NCBI GenBank assembly: GCA_950097015.1
Contig: CATNEN010000038.1
Span: 26,201,001-26,265,000, forward strand
Origin: Macrostomum hystrix
Taxonomy: Eukaryota > Platyhelminthes > Macrostomidae
Length of the DNA: 64,000 bases
Direction of reading: 5' to 3'
Shown here: piece by piece, positions 1-13,100 of the stretch
Numbering within the stretch: position 1 is the first letter of the stretch
Layout of the letters: every line of letters starts with the position of its first letter
Notes under the pieces: model-generated
The model's input: the letters and a program-made list of their open reading frames with translations, nothing else
What the model was told of the DNA's origin: nothing
The model's database searches: none
Translations under genes and position numbers: made by a program

Positions 1-2248
1 TCAGTCAGTACAATCTTATTTCAGCCAGTACAGTCTTATTTCAGTCAGTACAGTCTTATTTCAGTCAGTACAGTCTTATTTCAGTCACTACAATCTTATT
101 TCAGTCAGTACAGTCTTATTTCAGTCAGTACAATCTTATTTCAGTCAGTACAATCTTATTTCAGCCAGTACAGTCTTATTTCAGTCAGTACAATCTTATT
201 TCAGCCAGTACAGTCTTATTTCAGTCAGTACAGTCTTATTTCAGTCAGTACAGTCTTATTTCAGTCACTACAATCTTATTTCAGTCAGTACAGTCTTATT
301 TCAGTCAGTACAGTCTTATTTCAGTCAGTACAATCTTATTTCAGTCAGTACAGTCTGATTTCAGTCACTACAATCTTATTTCAGTCAGTACAGTCTTATT
401 TCAGTCAGTACAATCTTATTTCAGTCAGTACAATCTTATTTCAGTCAGTACAGTCTTATTTCAGTCAGTACAATCTTATTTCAGTCAGTACAATCTTATT
501 TCAGCCAGTACAGTCTTATTTCAGTCAGTACAATCTTATTTCAGCCAGTACAGTCTTATTTCAGTCAGTACAGTCTTATTTCAGTCAGTACAGTCTTATT
601 TCAGTCACTACAATCTTATTTCAGTCAGTACAGTCTTATTTCAGTCAGTACAATCTTATTTCAGTCAGTACAATCTTATTTCAGCCAGTACAGTCTTATT
701 TCAGTCAGTACAATCTTATTTCAGCCAGTACAGTCTTATTTCAGTCAGTACAGTCTTATTTCAGTCAGTACAGTCTTATTTCAGTCACTACAATCTTATT
801 TCAGTCAGTACAGTCTTATTTCAGTCAGTACAGTCTTATTTCAGTCAGTACAATCTTATTTCAGTCAGTACAGTCTGATTTCAGTCACTACAATCTTATT
901 TCAGTCAGTACAGTCTTATTTCAGTCAGTACAATCTTATTTCAGTCAGTACAATCTTATTTCAGTCAGTACAATCTTATTTCAGTCACCCTAATCTTATT
1001 TCAGTCAGTACAGTCTTATTTCAGTCAGTACAGTCTTATTTCAGTCAGTACAATCTTATTTCAGTCAGTACAGTCTGATTTCAGTCAGTACAATCTTATT
1101 TCAGTCAGTACAGTCTTATTTCAGTCAGTACAATCTTATTTCAGTCAGTACAATCTTATTTCAGTCAGTACAATCTTTTTCAGTCAGAACAATCTTATTT
1201 CAGTCAGTACAGTCTTATTTCAGTCAGTACAGTCTTATTTCAGTCAGAACAGTCTTATTTCAGTCAGTACAATCTTATTTCAGTCAGTACAATCTTATTT
1301 CAGTCAGTACAGTCTTATTTCAGTCAGTACAATCTTATTTCAGTCAGTACAATCTTATTTCAGTCAGTACAATCTTATTTCAGTCACCCTAATCTTATTT
1401 CAGTCAGTACAGTCTTATTTCAGTCAGTACAGTCTTATTTCAGTCAGTACAATCTTATTTCAGTCAGTACAGTCTGATTTCAGTCACTACAATCTTATTT
1501 CAGTCAGTACAGTCTTATTTCAGTCAGTACAATCTTATTTCAGTCAGTACAATCTTATTTCAGTCAGTACAATCTTTTTCAGTCAGAACAATCTTATTTC
1601 AGTCAGTACAGTCTTATTTCAGTCAGTACAGTCTTATTTCAGTCAGAACAGTCTTATTTCAGTCAGTACAATCTTATTTCAGTCAGTACAATCTTATTTC
1701 AGTCAGTACAGTCTTATTTCAGTCAGTACAATCTTATTTCAGTCAGTACAATCTTATTTCAGCCAGTACAGTCTTATTTCAGTCAGTACAATCTTATTTC
1801 AGCCAGTACAGTCTTATTTCAGTCAGTACAGTCTTATTTCAGTCAGTACAGTCTTATTTCAGTCACTACAATCTTATTTCAGTCAGTACAGTCTTATTTC
1901 AGTCAGTACAATCTTATTTCAGTCAGTACAATCTTATTTCAGTCAGTACAATCTTTTTCAGTCAGAACAATCTTATTTCAGTCAGTACAGTCTTATTTCA
2001 GTCAGTACAGTCTTATTTCAGTCAGAACAGTCTTATTTCAGTCAGTACAATCTTATTTCAGTCAGTACAATCTTATTTCAGTCAGTACAGTCTTATTTCA
2101 GTCAGTACAATCTTATTTCAGTCAGTACAATCTTATTTCAGCCAGTACAGTCTTATTTCAGTCAGTACAATCTTATTTCAGCCAGTACAGTCTTATTTCA
2201 GTCAGTACAGTCTTATTTCAGTCAGTACAGTCTTATTTCAGTCACTAT
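1..2248. repeat. 20-bp satellite/minisatellite array
   Basis: About 112 head-to-tail copies of the unit TCAGTCAGTACARTCTTATT, with a few variant positions (A/G in the middle, TCAGCC, TCACTA, AGAACA). A shortened variant followed by the AGAACA form recurs near 1161, 1560 and 1940, giving a higher-order period of roughly 380-400 bp. The array begins before the window. It probably lies in the next intron of the CNNM-like gene, which is transcribed leftward from 2487. No coding potential is seen. Confidence 0.97.
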
Positions 2249-2486
2249 AATATTTTCCAGTAAATCTAATCAATCTTCAGTCGCTTTCACCATACGAAAA
2301 GCCTTTTATGCGTAGTAGTAGCATAGTCTTGTACTCACGGCGAACAGTAATAACCGATCTTCAGTCCGTAGCGAGTGCACAGAGCCTGAGGAATAACCCT
2401 GAAATTTTAGAAAAATGTTGTACATGCTACTCATTGAAATTAAGTCAGTAGTCTGCATGGAGTGTAAAAGAATAAGTTTAACTCAC

Positions 2487-3673
2487 TCTCCAAAAAACAG
2501 TACGGCGGTGACTGACACTAGAACGGCGGTGATTGGGTCCGACACTCGGTCAAGAAAAATTGGCATCGCTTCTACGCACGCCGCGTTGCCTAGCAACAGA
2601 GTGACGAGCAGCCAGTGATGCCGCCGGATGATGGGGAACAGACGCTGGGCATGGCGCTTAGTTTCGCCTGTGCCAGAGTCGCTGAGCACTTTTAAGCTGA
2701 GCAGGTCTAGGCTCAGTAGGCCAATTGTCAGACCGCTCATTAGGCCTACGAGTAGCGGAGCAGTTGTTTGAGGAATATAGAATATATTAATTTTACACCT
2801 CATTCCTCTGTTAGGCCCAATGTACAGCCGTGTACAACCATTCAGTTCATGGAGTAGATATTGAAGTGGAGCAGATTGGATCCAGAATGGAAGCAGATTG
2901 GATACAGAAGGGAAGCAGATTTGATACAGAAGGGAAGCAGATTGGATATTGAAGGGAAGCAGATTTGATACAAAATGGAAGCAGATTTGGTACAGAAGGG
3001 AAGCAGATTGGATATTAAGGGAAGCAGATTTGATACAAAATGGAAGCAGATTTGGTACAGAAGGGAAGCAGATTTGATACAGAAGGGAAGCAGATTGGAT
3101 ACTGAAAGGAAACATATTTGATACAAAATGGAAGCAGATTTGATACAGAAGGGAAGCAGATTGGATATTGAAGGGAAGCAGATTTGATACAAAATGGAAG
3201 CAGATTTGATACAAAATGGAAGCAGATTTGGTACAGAAAGGAAGCAGATTGGATATTAAGGGAAGCAGATTTGATACAAAATGGAAGCAGATTTGGTACA
3301 GAAGGGAAGCAGATTGGATATTGAAGGGAAACAGATTTGATACAAAATGGAAGCAGATTTGGTACAGAAGGGAAGCAGATTGAATATAGAAGGGAAGCAG
3401 ATTGGATATTGAAAGGAAGCAGATTTCATAGTGAAAGGAAAGGCATTTAAACAGAAAAATTCGAAGCAACATACCTGCGCCTAACACCAGGAATGCATAA
3501 ATAGCCAGATAAATCCAGAAGAGTGCATCCTCGGGAGTGGCCTTGTGATCAGCCAAATGATAATCCGTGCCATTGCACAAGAGGTCATCCTGAGACACTA
3601 TCAGACAGTTGATGTATCGAGACATGCTTGAAGTAAAAATTATCTTTGCTAATAATGATTCGTTTAGTTGCAA
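2487..3673 (-). CDS. CNNM/MAM3-type DUF21 transmembrane protein, 5' exons (partial)
   Basis: Two exons are visible: 3475-3673 (or from the downstream ATG at 3625) and 2487-2745. The exon 1 donor (CGCAG/GTATG) and exon 2 acceptor (CGTAG/GCCTA) join in phase 1 to give an uninterrupted membrane helix reading FLVLGAGLMSGLTIGLLSLD, the start of a DUF21 domain. A second conserved stretch follows (LLLGNAACVEAMPIFLD, then VLFFGE) before a GTGAGT donor at 2486. DUF21 proteins (CNNM magnesium transport mediators in animals, MAM3 in fungi and plants) carry this domain ahead of CBS domains; the CBS part would lie left of the window. The MSGLTIGLLSLD and NAACVEAMPIF motifs look closer to the fungal/plant MAM3 type than to vertebrate CNNM. 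The 729-bp intron is nearly all minisatellite and happens to stay open in this frame, so a naive ORF runs straight through it. The start is uncertain. Confidence 0.8.
2850..3445. repeat. 21-22 bp minisatellite in the CNNM-like intron
   Basis: About 27 copies of a unit close to GGAAGCAGATTTGATACARA, with TTGGTACAGAAGG and TTGGATATTGAAGG variants. It occupies most of the intron between 2746 and 3474. Read on the minus strand it has no stop codons, which creates a spurious open frame of repeated ICF(H/P)SVSNLLPF-like peptides between the two real exons. Confidence 0.95.
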
Positions 3674-4074
3674 ACTTTAGTTAAACGTGTCGCGTGCAAT
3701 GACTACATGTAAATTCGCACCAGAGCGTTACTTATAATTAAAATCTCAGGTGTTATCAGATCTAAGCCACCAATAGGAGGAAGAGCTGGTTTGCATTATA
3801 GACAAGCCGCACAAGACATTGCTAGTGTGTTGTTACAAATCTGGGTTAGCCTCTCGACCGAAAAATAATCGTCATGGAAAGGTATGGTCAAGTGCCTCTG
3901 TGCATAGAAATTTGGTAGGTCTTTATCTCAAACTACTCATACTACAATCTACTCTTCTACTACACACATTGCTTCATTTTAATGTGACTATTTGAGTTTT
4001 AGCATTAGTGGCACCTTTATAAATTCCGTTGCTGAATTACAGTGTTTTCTTCTCTTATATCACTACTCTGCCTC

Positions 4075-4575
4075 ACCTGTCGCCTCACTGTCTAACACCT
4101 GTCATCTCACTGTCTAACACCTGTCATCTCACTGTCTAACACCTGTCACCTCACAATATCACACCTGTCATCTCATAATATCACACCTGTCATCTCATAA
4201 TATCACACCTGTCATCTCACTATCTCACACCTGTCATCTTACTGTCTCACACCTGTCATCTCACTGTCTCACACCTGTCATCTCACCATCTCACACCTGT
4301 CATCTCTCACTATCTCACATTTGTCATCTCAATTTGTCTCACACCTGTCATCTCATTATCTCACACCTGTCATCTCACTATCTCACACCTGTCATCTCAC
4401 AATCTCACACCTGTCATCTCACAATCTCACACCTGTCATTTCTCACTATCTCACATTTGTCATCTCAATGTCTCACACCTGTCATCTCACTGTCTCACAC
4501 CTGTCATCTCACAATCTCACACCTTTCATCTCACTGTCTCACACCTGTCATCTCACAATATCACACCTGTCATCA
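4075..4575. repeat. 22-bp minisatellite between two genes
   Basis: About 22 copies of a CTCACACCTGTCATCTCACT-type unit. The first copies read GTCTAACACCTGTCATC, and so share the GTCTAACA core seen in two intron arrays at 8.9-10.1 kb. The array lies between the CNNM-like gene start and the LamG-like gene 3' end. The flanks 3674-4074 and 4576-4800 show no gene. Confidence 0.93.
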
Positions 4576-4802
4576 CCTGCCGAGGACCATTCAGTGTGGC
4601 CGATGGCATTCGAACCATAGACAGCTTATTAAATGGCTATGATTTTTTCTGAAATCAGATTGCTTATTTGAGGCCCGTTATATCCGGTTGAGGCCCATTA
4701 TATGATGTAACGGTCTCGAAATTAAAGTAGTCTGTATACCACAGACTACCGATTCCTCGCTCTGAAGCGCCCATTAGACGTCTCTAAAATATGCAATCGG
4801 AT

Positions 4803-4808
4803 TTTATT
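4803..4808 (-). promoter_or_regulatory. Candidate polyadenylation signal AATAAA
   Basis: AATAAA on the minus strand about 110 bp beyond the TAG stop of the LamG-like gene. Its position fits a 3' end signal for that gene; there is no other support. Confidence 0.4.
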
Positions 4809-4915
4809 TGGTAATATACTCGTAGTATTCTCACTTCTATCAAAGCGCAAGCATAACTCTATGAAATTCCAAATATGGCCAAAAGTTAACAATCCACGAT
4901 TCTGTCAAAGCAGTT

Positions 4916-5876
4916 CTACAGCAGTGCAAAGAAGTCGCGAATCTCAGACTCCGTCATGAGGCTGTTTCCCATTGCTAAGGCTCTCAGCGTTCCTCTGAAG
5001 ATTCTACTATCGCCGTTGCGCTTACCAAACTGGAAACACAATGGAGAGAGAACAGGATAGTCGCTATTAGGTATGACGGTCACAGTTGATGGGGCCAGGA
5101 AAGCATTTCCTAGAAACAATCCCCACGAGTCGCCTGCCGGAGTCGACGTGAAACCCAAGTCGATCCATTCGTTCGGGTCCGCGGACATTGGGGTGTTAGT
5201 TAGAATGAAATTCCTCGTAGCTGCACTAGCCTGTGTATTCACAAAGACGAGAGGTCGGTTGGGAACATCATATTCCCAAACGTATCATGGTAGATAATCC
5301 GCTCGCGCAGGACATAAATTCAACAAAGGCTTGCACTTGTGGCACGCGCTTGATCCTGAGAAATACTGTCAAGCCAGTATTGAAAGTGATGTCGCTGTAG
5401 TTCATTGCCAAATACGAGTTGACACCATCGAAGACAGCGCCGTCCTCAGACCACTGGACACTCTTGGGGTAGATGCGGTTGACTGTTTCATCAGTCTGAC
5501 ACAGCAAGTTTCCAAAGTTGGTCATCTCGTCTCCGACCCAAACGTTCGTCAACTTGGCTAGCGCCGATGCCGAGTACTTCATGGGGAATCGGATGAGCAC
5601 TCGGCAGTCGCTGCTCACACCGGAGAGAAGCTGGCGATACACGGACTGGTAGCGGAAGATGCTGCATTGTTGAAGGTCTGTTCTGAATTGTATCACCAGG
5701 AGACCCAGTCTCTCCTTGTTCGATGCTTCAACGGTGTACTGAATTTCGCTGCTTGTCTGCAGTTTGTACAGAGCCGTGGTGTCAGGGACACATTGCACCT
5801 GCATTTGAGTCCAGGTGTCTCCGAGTCCGCGATGGCAAATGGCCAGCAAGCTTAACAGGTGCAGAGCTGTAATCAT
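4916..5876 (-). CDS. Secreted LamG/concanavalin-like domain protein, with a 1-nt frame break
   Basis: The chosen ATG at 5876 starts a typical signal peptide (MITALHLLSLLAICHRGLG); an in-frame ATG at 5945 would place charged residues before it. About 110 residues with several cysteines precede a LamG_3-like fold. Its first strands read VFDGVNSYLAMNYSDI and TGLTVFLRIKR, and its last strands LRALAMGNSLMTESEIRDFF, just before a TAG stop. Between about 5262 and 5302 the frame shifts by one base, from a frame ending ASGLSTMIRLGI-stop into one beginning VWEYDVPNRPLVFVNT. The domain continues sensibly on both sides. A sequencing error, a real indel (recent pseudogene) or an unrecognised short intron could each explain this. 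It is a separate gene from the lectin/sushi protein upstream on the same strand. Ligand and function are unknown; LamG folds commonly bind glycans or matrix proteins. Confidence 0.6.
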
Positions 5877-5969
5877 CCTTCCTGGTGGTCGTTTGATAAG
5901 CAAGAATCGCTTGCGGCATGGCATATATACGAGTATATGTAGCATTGTTCGTCAAAAACAGTAGCGTAG

Positions 5970-6206
5970 TCAGGGGGAGGGGGCATTCCCCCAGAATCGG
6001 ATGACCAACGCCCCCCACACAATTAGATGAGCAAAATCCTTACGTTGGCGTTCTATTTTGAAGTAGGTCATTTCTGCAACAGCCGCCACTACTGCATCAT
6101 GGGGTACTATGAGTACTACGCTGCCTTCTTTGAGGTTTGCTGGGAATCGATGAAATTTCATTTCTGCAGAACAGTCGCTTGCGTAGTTTTTGCAGCCATA
6201 TATCAT
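5970..6206 (-). pseudogene. Possible THAP-like zinc-finger fragment
   Basis: The minus strand reads YGCKNYASDCSAEMKFHRFP, which resembles the N-terminus of THAP DNA-binding domains (a Cys then a conserved FHRFP-like segment). The downstream tryptophan, Cys and His of a full THAP domain are not found in frame. It lies immediately 3' of a LINE relic. It is probably a decayed transposon or gene fragment, and the call rests on one short motif. Confidence 0.25.
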
Positions 6207-6249
6207 TGTTGTTGTGTGTGCGACTTCTATGTGACTTCTATCACTCGGG

Positions 6250-6525
6250 GTGACACCGCTGCAGGAACTGCTCCACCTTCCGCTCGTCTCTGAGTCTCTA
6301 GCAACCGTTGAAGTCTAAATCAGCTCGAACGGCGTCACATCTCGGGCAGGTGAACCAGTGGTCTTTCGAGATCTTTCGAGATCCACAAACCGCGCGATCT
6401 CTGCTGGGCTCCAGCTTCACCTTTTGTCGCGAGTAGTCGGTCTTCTGGCTGTGTCCAGTCCGGAGCTGCGCCACCAGAACCTAGCGACTCCGCGTCGTAG
6501 CCGTACTGCACTAAGTGATGGTGCC
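6250..6525 (-). pseudogene. Non-LTR retrotransposon C-terminal relic
   Basis: The minus strand encodes VLVAQLRTGHSQK, then DHWFTCPRCDAVRADLDFNGC, ending in a stop. The pattern QLRTGHS followed about 40 residues later by CPRC and a further Cys is the known C-terminal signature of RNase H-bearing non-LTR (LINE) ORF2 proteins. Upstream sequence to about 6760 is in broken frames and may be more of the same element. Only the C-terminus survives, so this is a 5'-truncated dead copy. Confidence 0.5.
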
Positions 6526-7105
6526 ACTATCGATGGTGTTGTTGTTATGGTTGCTGGTCGGAACTGAATCTCCCAGGGACTGGGCCTACCGAACCACCGA
6601 ATTCATCAGAACGACCAGAATTCCGGCATTCGTGTTCTTGGCCAAAGGCCCGATGGGGTCTTGCCGGAGTCTGAAACTGCTCAGAGGTCTGCCAGTAGTT
6701 GAGCTTTGTTTTATGGCTTTGTCTCGCTTGGAAGTTGTCAACAGTCTATGGTAAAAAAACTTTCCAATAACATGAAAAAGAACAATGACATGTTTGTTAT
6801 TGCTCATCCATGATTAGTAGTTTGTCCATGGCTCTACTTTGTGCTACTAAATTTCATAAAATCACAGTTTGATGATTCTCTCGTAAGTCCTGTGGTATTA
6901 TCTGCTAAATATGTAAAAATTGCAACAAAATATGCTTTGAGTATGAAATGACGAACAGTCAGATAGACGAAACGACAGACTCTAGAGATTTAGAGAAAGG
7001 TGAATTAAATGGACAGTGGAATATATCTGGCAATAGAAATTAGAAAAATGTAGAATAATCCAAAATTTTCAAAATCGCTTCGAAATATTCGCAGTAATTC
7101 TTAGA

Positions 7106-10100
7106 TCAGGCAACGCGATCATTATTGGCTTCAGCACGTCTGGCTCTGGCCTCCAGGCGATGCTTCAGGTTACCCAGATTGCGCTTCATCAGAGCCAGAT
7201 CGCGCGACAGGGTGGATAGATCTAGCATCAGCAGGCTGATGCCGAACAGCACCGATATGGTGATAGCCAGGGCGCCAACTGAACCAGCCGCTGCTGCCTC
7301 CACCGCTGGAGGGACGAAGAATTTGCCGCGGGTGTCCAACTTGCCTGACACCTCTGCGGGGTAGGCGGCGTTGATGAAGACTATGAAGACTTCAGGACTC
7401 ATGCTCACTTTATGGTTTATTAAGACTTTAGAGTTTATGAAGAGAATTCAAGGTATATGTAGAAGCGTGTGAGTGGCATAGCAGTCTAATACGTTTAGCT
7501 CTCGCACCAAAGGGCCCTGAGCTCGACTCCGCGGCGAGGCCACATTTATTTTAGACGCTCGGGGGCTTGTCGAGCAATTTACGCCAACCTCCAAGGCACA
7601 GTGAGAGTGTACACCACCTGACGATGAGAATGTCAGGGCACACGTACACACCTCTGCGAGTGTGTGTCTGCATACGGTATCCGTGAGCGTGTGTGTTCAG
7701 GAGTCAGCGAAATGGGCAGAATTGCCTCCTCGCCGGCTGCAGGTCTAGTGTCACGAAACGATGTCCCGCAGCCCTCCTGCAACTGCTATTATTATTATTT
7801 TATTATTAATATAAAAATAGTGTAAAATGTTTATGAAGACTTCAGGGCTAAAGGAGAGACTGCATGGTTCATGTAGAGTAATGCAATATCTCTCACTGGT
7901 ACAGATCGGCAGGGAGGTGAGGTTCCAGTCACCGCTACTGCGGCAGAGTACGATTGGCTGCCCGGTGCCTGTGTCCATGCCATCCTGGCAGGCGAAGGTC
8001 ACGATGGTTTTGTAGGGCAGCAGTTGCTGCTGATTCACTCTGCTGGTGTTGGTGATAGTCACGGTGCCATTGGCGAAGCTGATCATGGCCTGAGGCTTGT
8101 AGTTCAGCTTGTCCAGCATGGCGGATCCGGCCGCCGTCGTCGGGATCAGAATGTCCGTGTTGCAGCTTACCTCTGGTTCGGAGATGGGAGATAGGATCTG
8201 ATGCCGACTTCTTTTCACTCCTACGACTGCCCAGTCACTCTACTGTCTTCATTGAGCACACCCCATGAGTACACTCTCTGACCACACCCCATGAGTACAC
8301 TCTCTGACCACACCCCATGAGTACACTCTCTGTCCACACCCCATGAGTACACTCTCTGACCACACCCCATGAGTACACTCTCTGACCACACCCCATGAGA
8401 ACACTCTCTGACCACACCCCATGAGTACACTCTCTGACCACACCCCATGAGTACACTCTCTGACCACACCCCATGAGTACACTCTATGACTCACCGATGC
8501 ACTCAGCAGTCTTGAGTAGGGCTAGCTTGGTGCCCATCACGCCAGTCCACGCGCCCTCGATAAGGCTGCCGTTGAGCAGATCGCAGCCGATGCTCTTCTC
8601 AAAGTTTCTATCATCAAAGAAGTATCCAGGCGTTGAGCATTTGATGTAGACCCGGTTTGGAAAGTAAGGAAAACTGCTGCTTTGAAATTCCGTGTACTGC
8701 TTCTGATTGATCCTATTGTCAGCCTTGTAGGCCATGGCCTGGTCAGTGTTAATCAGGCCGCTGATGTCTGGACATTTCACGGCTGCAATTTTTGTGACAA
8801 GGAAGACAAGCTTATTAGCAGCTAATAGGTAAAACTGGGAATATGATATTTTACGCAGGTTGTCTATCAGGTCTCACAGATTGTCTAACAGGTTACACAA
8901 ATTGTTTAACAGGTAACACAATTTTTCTGACAGGCAACAAATATTTTCTAACAGGCTGCACTGATTATCCAACGGGTTACACTGATTGTCTAACATGTCA
9001 CACAGATTGCCTAACAGGTTATACCGGTTGTTTAACAGGTTACACAATTAGTCTAACAGGTTAAACAGATTGTCTAACAGGTTGCACAGATTGTCTAACC
9101 GGTCACACGGATTGTCTAACCGGTCACACAGATTGTCTAACCGGTCACACAGATTGTCCAACCGGCCACACAGATTGTCTAACCGGTCACAGATTGTCTA
9201 ACAGGCTACAAAGAATTGTCTAACAGGCTACACTGATTATCCAACGGGTTACACTGATAGTCTAAAAGGTTAGACTGTTTGTCTAACAGGTTACACTGTT
9301 TGTCTAACAGGTTACACTGTTTGTCTAACAGGTTACACAGACTGCCTAACAGGTTACACAGACTGCCTAACAGGTTGACTCACGCTGGCAGGTGTTTAAA
9401 TCGAACGGCAGCCACTCGCCAATGGTCGGGTCCAAATAGTTTTGTCCACACTCAACTGGGCTGGTGATAGCGCTGGTGTTCTGGTACGAGACGTAGCCCC
9501 GACTGCAGGTAACGTAGAATTTCTGGCTGTAGTTGAAATACGGCAACGCTAATTGGGAATCGTACGGCTCCACGTTGGGTATGCGAAATTCGCTCATCAG
9601 CTTGGATGTGGCGCACCGAATGGCTGGCGGAGATCGGAAATTTTTTACATTTTTAACAGGTTCCACCGAATTTGTCTAACAGGTTCCATGAAATTAGTCT
9701 AACATTTTTATTACAATTGTCAAACATGTTTGATATAAAGTGTCTAACAGATGACAGATGAAATTAGTCTAACATGTTTGATGAAAGTGTCTAACATGTT
9801 TGATGAAAGTGTCTAACATGTTTGATGACAGTTGTCTAACATGTTTGATGAAAGTGTCTAACATGTTTGATGAAAGTGTCTAACATGTTTGATGACAGTT
9901 GTCTAACATGTTTGATGACAGTGTCTAACATGTTTGATGACAGTGTCTAACATGTTTGATGACAGTGTCTAACATGTTTGATGAAAGTGTCTAACATGTT
10001 TGATGACAGTTGTCTAACATGTTTGATGACAGTGTCTAACATGTTTGATGACAGTTGTCTAACATGTTTGATGACAGTATCTAACATGTTTCATGAAAGC

Positions 10101-13100
10101 TGTTTCTGTAGTTCACAAGTGCCTCAGTTCACCAAGCATTCGGGAATCAGCATTAGTTGGGGGTAGAGATTTGGCTGTACATCTGGCCCATTGGGACTAG
10201 GTTAAATTTCTATTTTTATTCTTCATCGATTCAATGAACTTTATATTTCAAGCCCACAAACTAACGATAGCATTGCTCCACAGATCCCTGCTGCACTACA
10301 GCCGAGTAGGCAGTGCCGGACATGTTGTAACCGCAGCGGACATTGTTCACTTTCAAACCGTTGACGCTGCTGGCAGTTGGAGTTGCCAGGGTGGCAGTGG
10401 GCGAATCTCTTTCCCGATAGAAGCCGGGCAGGCAGTCAAGGCTTACTTCCAGGCCCACGTTGAACAGGTTGTAGTACTGCCTGCCGTTTGTCGCATTTAC
10501 GCCTCGCATTGTGCCAGGATTGTAGCCCGCGATTAGGCTGCTGTCACACTTGGCAACTGGGGGGGGGACAATAAGAACCAATGAGAATTCTGTCAATCAA
10601 TTAGAATTCTGTCAATCAATTAGAATTCTGTCAATCAATGAGAATTCTGTCAATCAATGAGAATTCTGTCAATCAATGAGAATTCTGTCAATCAATTAGA
10701 CATCTGTCAATCAATGAGAATTCTGTCAATCAATGAGAATTCTGTCAATCAATGAGAATTCTGTCAATCAATGAGAATTCTGTCAATCAATTAGACATCT
10801 GTCAATCAATGAGAATTCTGTCAATCAATGAGAATTCTGTCAATCAATGAGAATTCTGTCAATCAATTAGACATCTGTCAATCAATGAGAATTCTGTCAA
10901 TCAATGAGAATTCTGTCAATCAATTAGAATTCTGTCAATCAATTAGAATTCTGTCAATCAATTAGAATTCCGTCAATCAATTAGAATTCTGTAAACTGCA
11001 TTCTGTATTTCACACTACTGCCAGTCAGTAGCATATCCAGCTAATTCATACCAGGCTTCTCGCAGAGAGTGGCGAACGAGCCGGCGCAGCTGACAACAGA
11101 CAAACCGCTCGACTGCAGCCACACAGCGTTTGCATTGGCAACCAGCTGAGATTTGTAGGCGACGCAACCGACTGCAGAGCTTGCTCCGCTAACAGGGCCA
11201 AAGCCGCTGAGCCACAGATTGTCGGAGATTGCTAACGACAGGTTAGACCAGGCGAAGGTTCCGCCTGAGGATGATGGGTACAATGTAGGAGCTGCAACCT
11301 TCAGGAGTTTGAGGTGACAAAATCTTAAAATAAAAGTGAGTGGTGAGAGGGAGACAATGATCCACCCGACGACTGTCAGAAGACACAACTACCAGAAGAC
11401 ACAACTACCAGAAGACACAACTACCAGAAGACACATCTACCAGAAGACACAACTACCAGAAGACACAACTACCAGAAGACACATCTACCAGAAGACACAA
11501 CTGCCAGAAGACACATCTACCAGAAGACACATCTACCAGAAGACACCTGCCAGAAGACACAACTACCAGAAGACACAAATACCAGAAGACACAACTACCA
11601 GAAGACACAACTGCCAGAAGACGCAACTGCCAGAAGACGCAACTGCCAGGACACATCTACCAGAAGACACAACTGCCAGAAGACACAACTGCCAGAAGAC
11701 ACATCTACCAGAAGACACAACTACCAGAAGACACAACTACCAGAAGACACAACTACCAGAAGACACAACTACCAGAAGACACAACTACCAGAAGACACAT
11801 CTACCAGAAGACACAACTGCCAGAAGACACATCTACCAGAAGACACATCTACCAGAAGACACCTGCCAGAAGACACAACTACCAGAAGACACAAATACCA
11901 GAAGACACATCTACCAGAAGACACAACTGCCAGGACACATCTACCAGAAGACACAACTGCCAGAAGACACAACTGCCAGAAGACACATCTACCAGAAGAC
12001 ACAACTACCAGAAGACACAACTGCCAGAAGACATAACTACCAGAAGACACAACTACCAGAAGACGCAACTGCCAATAGACACAACTGTCAGAAGACACAA
12101 CTACCAGAAGACACAACTACCAGAAGACACAACTACCAGAAGACACAACTACCAGAAGACACAACTACCAGAAGACACAACTACCAGAAGACACATCTAC
12201 CAGAAGACACAACTGCCAGAAGACACATCTACCAGAAGACACATCTACCAGAAGACACCTGCCAGAAGACACAACTACCAGAAGACACAAATACCAGAAG
12301 ACACAACTACCAGAAGACACAACTGCCAGAAGACGCAACTGCCAGAAGACGCAACTGCCAGGACACATCTACCAGAAGACACAACTGCCAGAAGACACAA
12401 CTGCCAGAAGACACATCTACCAGAAGACACAACTACCAGAAGACACAACTACCAGAAGACACAACTACCAGAAGACACAACTACCAGAAGACACAACTAC
12501 CAGAAGACACATCTACCAGAAGACACAACTGCCAGAAGACACATCTACCAGAAGACACATCTACCAGAAGACACCTGCCAGAAGACACAACTACCAGAAG
12601 ACACAAATACCAGAAGACACATCTACCAGAAGACACAACTGCCAGGACACATCTACCAGAAGACACAACTGCCAGAAGACACAACTGCCAGAAGACACAT
12701 CTACCAGAAGACACAACTACCAGAAGACACAACTGCCAGAAGACATAACTACCAGAAGACACAACTACCAGAAGACGCAACTGCCAATAGACACAACTGC
12801 CAGAAGACACATCTACCAGAAGACACAACTGCCAGAAGACACATCTACCAGAAGACGCAACTGCCAGAAGACGCAACTGCCAGAAGACGCAACTGCCAGA
12901 AGAAGACACAACTACCAGAAGACACAACTGCCAGAAGACACATCTACCAGAAGACACAACTGCCAGAAGACACAACTGCCAGAAGACACAACTACCAGAA
13001 GACACAACTGCCAGAAGACACAACTGCCAGAAGACACAACTACCAGAAGACGCAACTGCCAATAGACACAACTGCCAGAAGACACATCTACCAGAAGACA

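Noticed and set aside
1-2248. Direct repeats resembling a CRISPR array
   Set aside because: Units are contiguous with no unique spacers, and the context is an intron-bearing animal genome; it is a satellite.
11336-12748. 470-codon open frame QKTQLPEDTTTRRHNY repeats
   Set aside because: It is the 16-bp minisatellite read on the strand opposite an intact gene, inside its intron. All frames are stop-free because the unit has no stop in any phase.
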